From contig JALIRH010000001.1 in the NCBI GenBank assembly GCA_023055505.1, positions 90,922,530-90,986,529 on the forward strand: DNA of 64,000 bases, written 5' to 3'. Both the position numbers and the translations under genes were made by a program. Below are positions 51,140 to 64,000 of this stretch, piece by piece (positions within the stretch are counted from its first letter, which is position 1; each line of letters starts with the position of its first letter). The DNA comes from Callipepla californica brunnescens (Eukaryota; Chordata; Aves; Galliformes; Odontophoridae). Below the pieces are notes generated by a model, which saw nothing but the letters and a program-made list of their open reading frames with translations, was not told where the DNA came from and did no database searches.

Positions 51140-51702
51140 CCTAGAAATGATATTTAGGACCTTCCCTTCTACTCAGCACTACTGAGGCCACACTTGGAGT
51201 TCTGGTACAGATTTGGGCTCCCAGTACAAGAGCAATATGGATATATGGGTGCAAGTTCAGCAGAAATCCAGTAAGGTTATTACAGAATGGACTATCTCAC
51301 ATATGAGAAAAGGCAGAAAATTAAACTGTTTGGCCTAAACAAGAGAAGATTCAGGAGGATCTTATTAATGTGCACAAATTGCTGTTGTTTAGAGAGTAAA
51401 GGATTGAGATCAGGAGATCCCAGTGTAAGGTCAACAAACAGTGGGCATCAAGTTATAAATAGAATAGAAATATCAAGTTAATTAAAAAAAATAAATTCAT
51501 CGGGACACATATTTTCATTGTGAGGGTGACTAAGAACTGGCACAAGTTGCCAGAGAGTTTGTGGGGTCTCTATCCTTGGAGATACTTAAAATCCCTGTGG
51601 GCATGGTTCTGAGCAATCTGCAGTGGCTGACCCTGGGGCACACTGATTAGACCACCTCCAGAGATGGCTTCCCATCTCAGCAGTGGTGTGATTCTGTGTA
51701 AG
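51140..51702 (+). mobile_element. CR1 LINE 3' fragment
   Basis: Landmarks in order: CTTCTACTCAGCACTACTGA, CACACTTGGAGTTCTGGTAC (encoding the [11 protein letters not shown] region), GAGAAAAGGCAGAAAATTAA, ACAAGAGAAGATTCAGGAGG, CACAAGTTGCCAGAGAGTTT, GACCACCTCCAGAGATGGCT and GTGTGATTCTGTG. It is internally decayed between 51390 and 51510. Confidence 0.85.
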
Positions 51703-55562
<3,860 letters not shown>

Positions 55563-55698
55563 GGGGACCTGATTCTCATTTATATCAAGGCTCCTTTGTA
55601 TCACTGCTGAGCCATAAAGAAGATTTAAATGCAATTTATATCTACTTTAAGGCTACTGTTCACCATTGTTATTATGTAGCAAGGAGAATCAGGCCCTG
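55563..55698. mobile_element. Short inverted-repeat element (MITE-like)
   Basis: The left end GGGGACCTGATTCTCATTT and the right end AAGGAGAATCAGGCCCTG are reverse complements over a CCTGATTCTC core, with about 100 bp between. This looks like a small non-autonomous DNA transposon remnant of the CAGGGCCTGATTCTC type seen in birds, turtles and crocodilians, as far as I recall. No clear 8-bp duplication at the ends. A direct 9-mer CCCAGGGGT lies outside both ends (55542-55550, 55711-55719). Confidence 0.5.
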
Positions 55699-56765
55699 AG
55701 GTTTATACTTCCCAGGGGTGCAATACATTTAGCTGCTGCGTCATTTTGAAAACAGCATCAAAAAAGGTTTGTACATGCTTAGAATAAACACTGCCTTGAG
55801 TTTGCTGTCACTTTATTTCAATTTTTAGTTTAGTTTCTGAATGAAGTCTTTTGATTTGAAGCTCAATCATTCCGCAACCCTGACCCATTTACCCTGACTT
55901 AATTTGTTGCTCTGCGATAGTTTGTAAGATATGAACTGTAATGTTAAGAGACTTGTAGCAGTCTCAAGACTTTTTAAAAATCTCACAGCCATAAATCTTT
56001 AGGAAGGATCATTTAATTAACAGTCACGAACAAAAGAACCATTATATAAAAAAGATTCTCTGTGACCATCAAAATATTGTAAAGATTCTTTCCCACAATG
56101 CTCTCCCGATGCAACAACATCATTCCTCTCATTCTCATTCTCTAGGTCATGCATCTAAGCCAGAAACAATACATGGAGGAAATGATGAACCAACTACTGT
56201 CAAACATGAAAGATAGTGGCAAAAAAGTGCTTGGTTTATACTCTATGCCACTGTCACATTAAATAGAAATTATTCAACAGGTAACAAACAACTAAGGAGA
56301 CAGCATACTAAGACACAGAAAGTTTTCTTTCAGTAACAATGTTCTGAGTTTTTGTTAGAAGTCAGAAGCACAAAGCTGAAATATGGTGTCTTTGGAAGTA
56401 GTGTTGTATGGTTGATTAAATAAACATACTCTTACCCATACATCAGTCCCCACTCCCCCCCCCCCCCCCTTCCTACATATACCCAGGAACTTTTCCAGGA
56501 AAGCACTGGGAAGGTGTGCACTTCCAGTTACAGATGCAGTGGTAGTTCACACTTTCTGCAATGCCAGTGTCCTTCAGTGTTGTTGCAGTCATTGATTTTA
56601 ATAATTTTCAGGCTTATTTCCTCTACTCATTTCCCATTTATTTTTTTATCTTCTAATTGGCTTCCTTTATTTTTCAGAACTGACAGACTACCAAAAGAAC
56701 TAATGCTAATCATCAAGATACTCTGCATACTGAGTAACAGCTGCAGGTCTTTGTTTTGAAGAAGT
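55699..56765. other. Unassigned intron sequence with a poly(C) tract
   Basis: A 15-base C run lies at 56455-56469. Otherwise no recognised feature. Confidence 0.5.
56455..56469 (+). repeat. Poly(C) tract
   Basis: Fifteen consecutive C bases after CCCCACT. Long C/G homopolymers are rare in such AT-rich sequence; its length may vary or be mis-sequenced. Confidence 0.92.
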
Positions 56766-57312
56766 TGGTCTGATTTCAACTGGGACAGAGCTAATTTTCT
56801 TTCTAGTACCTGGTATGGTGCTGTGTTTTGGACTTAGTATGATAATAATGTTGATCACACAGTGATGGTTTAGTTGTACCTGAGCAGTGCTTACACACAG
56901 CCAAGGACATTCCCGCTTCTCTTGGTGTCCTGTCAGTGAGGAGCTGAGGGTGCACAAGGAACTGAGAGAGGAAAGAACCAGGACAGCTGACCCAAACTGG
57001 CCAAAGGGATATTCCATACCATTTGGTGTAATGCTGAAGAATAAAACGGGAGGAGCTGTCTAGAGGAAGGGGCTGATGCGTGGGGACTGCCTCTGCACTG
57101 GTCAGCAGGTGGTGAGTAATTGCAATGTACGTCATTTGTTTTGTATACTCCTTTAATTATAATTATTATTTTACTTTTCTGCCCTATTAAACTGTCTTTA
57201 TCTCAACTCCCAAGTGTTACCTTTTTTTTCCAATCTTTCTCCCGTACCACAGTAGGGAAGGAAGAGAATGGCTGTATGGCATTTAGCTTCCTACTGGGTT
57301 AAACTACAACAG
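56766..57312 (+). mobile_element. Solo LTR, third ERV family (copy 2)
   Basis: 547 bp from TGGTCTGA to CTACAACA, homologous to 41288-41787. It retains more signals: an ATAAAA promoter-like box (57041-57046) following GATATTCCATACCATTTGGT, a G-rich leader, and a poly(A) signal ATTAAA at 57186-57191 before CTGTCTTTATCTCAAC. The flanks GAAGT (56761-56765) and GATGT (57313-57317) differ at one base and may be an aged 5-bp target duplication. No gag or pol interior. Minus-strand open frames of 103 and 110 codons inside it are not genes. Confidence 0.8.
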
Positions 57313-58159
57313 ATGTTATGTCATGCTGAATATTATGACACATTAAAGTATACTGACTTCAGTAAACCAGTCAATTTTGCATCAGTATTAATTTTGCTCT
57401 TTTCTGTGGTCTTACTTTACTACAAAAACTACTTTCCAGTTTACTTTAAAATCCAACTTCCACACTACGCACTCAGATTTCTGCTGTACGTATTTTTTCT
57501 ACCCATGCACATATTTTTCTTATGTTTCCTTGTTTAATTCAGTGGATATTCATTCATTCATGAAGCTGTTAACTGCTGACACATAAAATTTCCAATTACA
57601 TAAAGTGCTCACAAATTCTACGTCAACCCATTACTTTCCTCTCCTAACAATGTGTCCTCCTAAACTGTCTACACTAACTACCTGTTTTCATCATAATTTG
57701 CTAATTTATAATCATCTTTCTTTTAAAACAACATTTCTAGATTTTTTGCCTGAATTTTCTTGTAAAGAAATAAAATCATGTTGCTCTTGATATTCTGTTT
57801 CAATATCTTTTTCCTCCTCCCATCACTAGAGGCACAGGTCAGATTACAGATAAAATAAATACAATTACCTTTTCTCTGTGGCAATGGAATGTCTGTCCTC
57901 AGATCAGTCTAAGATGTTGAAGCGCATTAAACAAAGAAGTCTAAAGAATTTGAGGCTCGTAAGCTCTGTCATGCTTGCACTGATCATGAGTGGCTTCAGG
58001 CTCCAAAGACTGACAATCTGGCAAAATCTTGGGCCATTTCCTGGAAATGGTGAGTGGAAACTCACTGACAAACCACTCTCTGTATGAGTCACCCTAATTA
58101 GATTTTTAAAAGCAATGATTACTATTTTTTTTGTTTATTCTTGTTAAACTTATTGAGTT
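57313..58159. other. Unassigned intron sequence
   Basis: AT-rich with no family recognised. Short open frames only. Confidence 0.5.
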
Positions 58160-58399
58160 AGCAATAGGACAATTAGTAATGGTCTGAAACTTGTAAAGCC
58201 TGAAGCTCTGCACTAACTTCTTTATGGTAAGGGTGATGGACCACTGGAACAGGCTGCCCAGAGAGGCTATGGAGTCTCCTTCTACAGAGATATTCAAGAG
58301 CCACCTAACTATGTCATCTATTGTAGGCTACCTGCTTTAGCAGAGTGCTGGACTTGTCTTTGATGTCCTTTCCAGCCCCCATGATTATGTGATTCTGTA
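58160..58399 (+). mobile_element. CR1 LINE 3' end
   Basis: GCAATAGGACAATTAGTAAT, GACCACTGGAACAGGCTGCC, CAGAGAGGCTATGGAGTCTC, GGACTTGTCTTTGATGTCCT and TGATTATGTGATTCTGT give the ordered CR1 3' end, 5'-truncated. The opposite strand carries a chance open frame (58106-58297). Confidence 0.9.
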
Positions 58400-59365
58400 A
58401 TATTCATCTTTTATTAGAATAGATATTCGTTCCTCATAAAAATAAAAGTGGTCTTGATTTTCTCAAAACGAAAGTAGTTTTTTGTTTATTTTCAGAGATG
58501 TGTGCTCTAATTTGGATTTTTTCCTTATTTTGTTCACATCTGTGATCAAATCTGCTTGAATTGGAAATAACTCTGCAGGCTCTATTTGACTGTGCTTCCT
58601 CTGCTTTCCTGAACAGGATCAGCTGACATTTCTGTTTTGAAATATATTGTTCCATTACTCTGAAAGGAGGTTAATCACTGGTTTGTGTATTTACCCACAT
58701 CAAGTATTTTGTAGGCTGAATATGTGCTCACAGCTAATGTACCAATTCTTGCCCTGGGAAACTTCACACGGTCTAAAAACACACACTAATCTTAGCAAAG
58801 ACTTTGATGGCACAAGTGGTATTGGATGTAGCTGACTAGGTTTTCCTTGTGGTAAACTGTGTGTCATCACCATTTGTGACAGAACGTAGCTACCAGCATT
58901 TTTTTCAGACTAAAAAGTACAAAATCAGCAATTATCAGCAACCTACCACAACTCTTCTAGCCACCATTTCGTGACCCACTTATCTCTTTTTGCGTACTAT
59001 GTTATATAAATCAAACGAATTTCCAATTTGAAATTCATTTTCCGGTATTCAGAGATACAGTATTGAGTTTCATTTTTATTAATGGTGTAATCTCACATCT
59101 GTCCTCACATGATCCAAATTGTTAAAAGCTGCAGGTGAATATGATAATTGTGCTACAATGTTGTTTTTTTTTGAAGTGTGATGAAACATTAATAAAAAAT
59201 TTTATATTAAGATTGCAGTTTGATGTCTCCATATCATGTTACATAACCCACAATTCTTTCTGAGGTAATCAGCGTGTAATAGTTTCTATTCTAATCATAT
59301 AGGAAAGGAAAAGATAGAAGGTAAAAGGAGTGTTTTACCAAATTGTTATGATATTGTTTTGTCTA
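58400..59365. other. Unassigned intron sequence
   Basis: AT-rich; nothing recognised. Ends directly at the CR1 tail. Confidence 0.5.
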
Positions 59366-60281
59366 CAGAATCATAAAATCCTTAGATTTGGAAGGACCTC
59401 TTAAGGCCATCGACTCCAACTCCCCTGCAATGAACAGGGACATCCACAGCTAGATCAGGTTACACAGGGCCTCGCCTTTAAAGTCTCCAGGCACAGGGCA
59501 TAGACCACATCACTGACAACCAGTTCCAGAACCTCACCACTCTGGTTGTAAAAGATTTTTTCCCTACATCCAACCTAAATCTACCCTCACTGAGCTTGAA
59601 ACCATTTCCCCTTGTTCTATCACCACAGATCCTGCTAAAGAGTCAGTCCTCTTCCCTCCTGTAGCCTTCCTTAGATACTGAAAGGCCACTATCAGGTCAC
59701 CTTGAAGCCTTCTTTTCTCTGAGCTGAGAGCTCATGGTGGCTTTCTCAGCTTGTCCTCACTGCCCACTCCATGGATCATTTTTGTGGCCCTACTCTGGAT
59801 GTGCTCTAATAGGTCTATCTCTCTCCTGTACTGAGGACTCCACATCTGGACCCAGCAGTCCAGGTGAGGCCTCACTAGTGCAGAGTAGAGGAGCAGAATC
59901 ACCTCCCTAGACTTGCTGGCCATACTTTCTTTGATGCAGCCCAGGATAGGGCTGGTTTTATGGTCTGTGAGAGCACATTGCTGGCTCATGTCCAGCTTCC
60001 CATCCACCAATATCGCCAGTCCTTTTCAGCAGGGCGGCTCTCAATCCTTTCATCCCCCAGCTTGTAATGGTAATAGGCTTGCCTGACCCAGGTACAAGAT
60101 CTTGCACTTGCCTTTCTTGAACTTAATGAGGTTAACCTGGGCTCACTGCTCAAGCCTGTCTAGGATGGCATCCCATCCCTCTGGCGTGCTGACTGCACTG
60201 CACAGTTTGTTGTCATCAGTAAAGCTGCTGAGGGTACACTTGATCCCACTGATGATGTCATTCATGAAGATATTCATGATT
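59366..60281 (-). mobile_element. CR1 LINE copy A (3' end to reverse-transcriptase region)
   Basis: Starts at the 3' tail (ACAGAATCATAAAATCC on plus) and runs upstream through the ORF2 C-terminal blocks. Minus-strand frame 59732-60010 encodes [31 protein letters not shown] and [16 protein letters not shown], the conserved region after the reverse-transcriptase core. Beyond it (60130-60280) the minus strand has the block for ISGIKCTLSSFTDDNKL, where the catalytic FADD is FTDD. At about 60281 the sequence switches abruptly to another CR1 position. Confidence 0.9.
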
Positions 60282-63240
60282 CCAACACCTCCCTGGGCAG
60301 CCCATTCCAGCATCTGACCACTCTTACAGAGAAGTATTTTGTTATATCCAGTCTCCCTTGGTGCAACTTGAGACCATTCCCTCTAGTCCTATCACTAGTT
60401 ACACAGGAAAAGAGGCTGAACCTCAGCTCACTACAACCTCCCTTCAAGTAGTTATAAAGAGCAATAAGGTCTCCCCTCAGCCTCCTCTTCTCCAGGCTGA
60501 ACAATCCCAACTCCCTCAGCTACTCCTCATAATGCCTGTATTCCACATCCCTCATCAGCTTCATTGCCTTTCCCTGGACATGATGCTCCAGGGCCTTGAT
60601 GTCTTTCTTGCAATGAGGGGCCCAAAACTTAACACAGTACTCAAGGTATGGCCTCACCAGTGCTGAATACAGGGGGACAATTACTTTCCTGCTCCTGCTG
60701 GCAACAATATTTCTGATACAAGCCAGGATGCCACTGACCTTCTTGGCCACCTGGGCACACTGCTGGCTCACATTCAGCCAAGCATTGACCAATACCCCCA
60801 GGTCCATTTTCTCTACACTTCCAGCCACTCTGCCCCAAGCCTGCAGCACTGCCTGGGGTTGTTGTGGCCAAAGTATAGGACCCATCATTTAATCTTGTTG
60901 AATCTCATCATATTGGCGTTAGCCCAGCTATCCAGGCAGCCCAGATCCCTCTGTAGGGCCTTACTATCCCCAGGCAGATTGATACTTCCAGCCAACTTGG
61001 TGTCATCTGCAAACTTACTTAGGGTGCACTCAGTGCTCTCATCCAGTTCATCAGTAAAGATACTGAAGAGGACAGGCTCCAGCACTGAACCCTAGGGAAG
61101 ACAACTCGTGAGAGGTTGCCAGATGGATTTAACTCCATTCAGCACCACTCTCTGGGCCCAGCCCTTCAGCCAGTTCTTAACCCAGCAAAGAGTGTACCTG
61201 TCCAAGCCATGAGCTGCCAGCATCCCCAGGAGAATACTGTGGGAGACAGTGTCAAAGGCTTTGCTGAAGTCCAGGTAGACTATATCAACAGCCTTTCCCT
61301 CATCCACCAGATGGGTCACTCAATCATAAAAGGAGATCAGGTTGGTCAAGCAGGACCTGCCCTTCATGAACCCATGCTGACTAGGCCTGATCCCCAGTTA
61401 CCCTGCACATACTGCATGATCTGCCCCAAGACAATCTGCTCCATAACCTTCACTGGCACTGAGATCAGGCTAATAGACCTGTAGTTCCCCAGATCTTCCT
61501 TACAACCCTTCTTGTAGATGGGAGTCACACTGGCAAGACTCCAGTCTTCTGGGACCTCACCAGTCAACTAGGAACACTGAAAGATGATAGAAATTGGCTC
61601 AGCTATCACCTCTACCAGTTCCCTCAGCATTCTCGGGTGAATCTCATTGGCTCCATGGACTTGTGGCAATCCAGTTGTAGTAGTAGGTCTCTGACTATTT
61701 CCTCCTAAATTAAGGGAGTTTATTGTGTTCCCTAACTGTGACTTCCAGGTCAGAGAGTTGAGTACCCTAAGGATAACAGGTCTGACTTTTAAAGACAGAT
61801 GTAAAGAAAAGAACCTCAGGATAAGGATCCGCAATGGTTACATTCCCATCTGCATCCAGTGTAGAATGGAGAGTCTCCTTGTTCCTCCTCTTACTGTTGA
61901 TATATTTATAAAAGAGTTTCTTGTTCCCTTTTAAAATAGTGGCCAAGTCTAATTCCACCTGGGCTTTTGCCTTTCCAATTTTCTCCCTGCACATCCTAAC
62001 AACTTCTTTGTACTCCTTCTGAGTTGCCCGTCCCTTATTCCACAGGAGATAGATTCTCGTTTTCTCCTGGAGCCTTGAGAAAAGCTCCCTGTTCATCCAT
62101 GCCCATATTCTTCACTGCCAGCACAGGGGGACAGCCTGCTCCTGTGCTTAAGACTTCCTTCTTGAAGACTGACCAACTGTCCTGGACCCCTTTACTCTAC
62201 AAGACTGAATCCCAATGGACCCCCTCTACTAGTCTCCTGAACATTTCAAAGACTACCCTCTGGAAGTCCAAGGTAGCAGTTTAGCTGTCCCAAATCCTGG
62301 CTCCATCAGGCATTGAGAATTCTACCATTTCATCGTCACTCTGCCCAAGACAGCCTCCAACCTCCACATCTCCCACTAGACCTTCTCTGTTTGTGATTTG
62401 CACATCTAACAGGACAGCTCCCCTTGTAAGCTCTCTCATCAGCTACAGAAGGAAGTTATCTTCCATACATTCTAGAAACCTCCAACACTGTGTTGTATTC
62501 CCAGCATATGTCAGTGAAGTTGAAGTCCTTCACGAGGACAAGGGCTGGCACAGCTTCTGCCAGCTACTCACAGAACACCTCATCTGTCTCTTCATCCTAG
62601 TTAGGTCTGTAACAGACCCCTACCCAGGATGTCTTCCTTGTCAGCCCTTCCCCTGATCCTTACCCATATCGATTCAACTTTATCATCCTTAGCCACAAGC
62701 TCAGTAACATGAAAGCACTCTCTAACACAGAGAGCCACACCACCCCTCCTTCACTGCCTGTCCTTTCTGAAGAGCTTGTAGCCATTGCAGCACTCCAGTC
62801 ATGCTGTTATCACTCCCCTAGGCTTATCTCTAGCAGGTCTAGTTTTATCCCCTTCTCCCTTCATACCTAGTTTAAAGCCCTCTCCACATGCCCTGTCGGC
62901 TCCCAGGCAAAGATTACTTTCCCTCTTTGAGACAGGCAAGACCCATCAGCAGACCTCAGGTCAGGTGCCAAGCAGACTGCTTCATGATCAAAGAACCCGA
63001 AATTCTTGCATTTGCACCAACCTCTCAGCCGTGTGATTATAAGATGGGTTTTCATGGATGTTTCAGAGTCCTTCCCTGCCACTGAAGGTATACAGGCAAA
63101 CACTACTTGTATGCCTGTTCCATCAACTAATCTCCCCATCCCTTGAAATCAATTTTGATAGTCCTCAGTTTTTCTCCAGTGACCTCATCACTGCAGGCCT
63201 GGACTATCAATAAAGGATAAAAATCAGAGAGGTGGATCGG
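60282..63240 (-). pseudogene. CR1 ORF2 (endonuclease/reverse transcriptase) remnant
   Basis: CR1 ORF2 encodes an APE-type endonuclease and a reverse transcriptase. Minus-strand pieces appear in order: endonuclease part (about 63139-62200, decayed); linker RKNKELFYKYI-like block (62096-61767, KGNKKLFYKYINSKRRNK); VPEDWSLASVTPIYKKG and NYRSISLISVPVKVMEQI (61567-61364); motif A IVYLDFSKAFDTVSH (61319-61092); motif [13 protein letters not shown] with intact FADD (61085-60885); then [18 protein letters not shown] (60888-60520) and [20 protein letters not shown] (60510-60288). At least six stops or frame changes break it, so it is not functional. Both catalytic blocks are still readable, which makes it younger than the other copies here. 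Confidence 0.9.
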
Positions 63241-63404
63241 ACTGGGGAGTTTTCTAAAAATATCCTTGACCTTGGCAACAGGGGGGCAGGCAGCACACCT
63301 CCCTAAGGGTATGGTCAGGGCAACATATAGGTCCTTCTGTTCCTTTCAGAAGGGAGTCACGATAATCACTCTTCTTTCCTTCCTGGTGAAGGCAGTCTGA
63401 GGCA

Positions 63405-64000
63405 TCAAACAGACTGCCTCACCTTAGACAATTCTGGAGGCAGACCTCCCATCTCATCCTCACTCACTTCTCCCTCCAGTTCCAGGGCTTCAAACCTACT
63501 ATATAAAGGCACCTGGGGAACTGAGGTAGGTTGGGATGGGGGTTGTCTGCATTGCCGAGCTTGGACTTGTTGCCATTCCTCCTCTCCTCTCAAGTTGGCT
63601 CCCTCTGCATGACTGTGGCATGAGAGAGGGTCCACCATACATTGGGGGTGCAATCCCAGTGTCTCTCTTGTAGAGTTGTTCACCAGTCAATCTCCCACTT
63701 GCACTCTGATTGTCCTTAGTCTCTCCACCTCCTCCTTGACCTCCACTAACAGGTTGAGCAGCTCATCCACCTGCTTGCACCTTGCACAGGTAGAATCCTT
63801 GCCACCCTCCTCCAGCAGTATTAGGCTCTCCCTGCAGACAGATACCTGAACAACCACATTTAAGGGTCAGCCATGGTTCAGTCTGAATCACCACAGTCTT
63901 CTTGAGGCAGATCCGCAGTCTGGTGGAGACCACGTTTAAGAATGTGGTCTCAGAAACTGCCAATAGGACAGCTGGTCACCCAAGAAAAGATGGACAGCAC
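63405..64000 (-). pseudogene. CR1 ORF1 remnant (partial)
   Basis: CR1 ORF1 encodes a nucleic-acid-binding protein with a cysteine zinc-finger-like motif. Two minus-strand frames carry pieces: around 63780 a frame reads DSTCARCKQVDELLNLLVEV followed by EEVERLRTIR, and 63683-63405 ends with PLYSRFEALELEGEVSEDE, the usual C-terminal region before ORF2. Frame changes and stops separate them. The N-terminal part lies past the window edge. Confidence 0.8.

Larger units (their letters stand above)
60282..64000 (-). mobile_element. CR1 LINE copy B, long, runs off the window
   Basis: At least 3.7 kb of a CR1 element in minus orientation, from the ORF2 C-terminus to ORF1. It is the longest copy here. 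The element's own 3' end (about the last 100-150 bp with the octamer tail) is absent: it starts inside the ORF2 codons for LPREVLES, where copy A's internal sequence abuts. The ORF1 and ORF2 remnants are listed separately. A complete CR1 is about 4.5 kb, so the 5' end should be within roughly 1 kb beyond the right edge if this copy is complete. Confidence 0.92.

Noticed and set aside
56706..57135. Overlapping minus-strand frames of 103 and 110 codons
   Set aside because: Antisense to a solo LTR; no recognised protein motif.
60358..61484. Plus-strand frames of 102 and 122 codons at 60358-60666 and 61116-61484
   Set aside because: They are antisense shadows of the CR1 ORF2 remnant, whose minus-strand translation carries the real reverse-transcriptase motifs.

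Overview
This is a bird genomic window lying inside one large gene. It contains CR1 (chicken repeat 1) LINE fragments at many loci, several ending in the usual 8-bp ATTCTRTG-type 3' tail, plus solo LTRs of avian-type endogenous retroviruses. I saw no SINE or L1 of mammalian type. There are no bacterial-style genes. Almost every ORF longer than 60 codons is chance or lies inside a repeat.

The one host coding exon I can support is at 54399-54557 on the minus strand. It encodes 52 complete codons of a glypican, and the protein matches glypican-6 (GPC6), a GPI-anchored heparan sulfate proteoglycan. The exon has a good polypyrimidine tract and AG acceptor, a GT donor, and is 159 nt long with phase 1 introns on both sides. 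The window therefore reads, in gene direction (right to left), as the end of GPC6 intron 1 (64000 to 54558), exon 2, and the first 54 kb of intron 2 (54398 to 1). Exon 1 should lie beyond the right edge and exon 3 beyond the left edge.

The rest is intron, AT-rich, with transposon remnants. Solo LTRs are at 3866-4438 and 22778-23271 (one family, each with its own perfect 5-bp target duplication), at 36801-37220 (minus strand, 6-bp duplication, a different family), and at 41288-41787 and 56766-57312 (a third family). CR1 pieces occur at about 17 places on both strands. The largest occupies 59366-64000 and runs off the right edge. It joins two CR1 copies in the same orientation and keeps decayed ORF1 and ORF2 (endonuclease/reverse transcriptase) reading frames. 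A palindrome-rich dispersed repeat of uncertain class is at 34460-34714 and 48335-48596, with a weaker relative near 11215-11400. A short inverted-repeat element lies about 1 kb upstream of the exon in gene direction, at 55563-55698.

I found no CRISPR array, no tRNA or rRNA, and no new multi-gene system. The points worth a second look are the clean LTR target duplications, the rearranged CR1 structures, the hairpin-rich repeat family, and the possibly conserved noncoding sequence beside exon 2.
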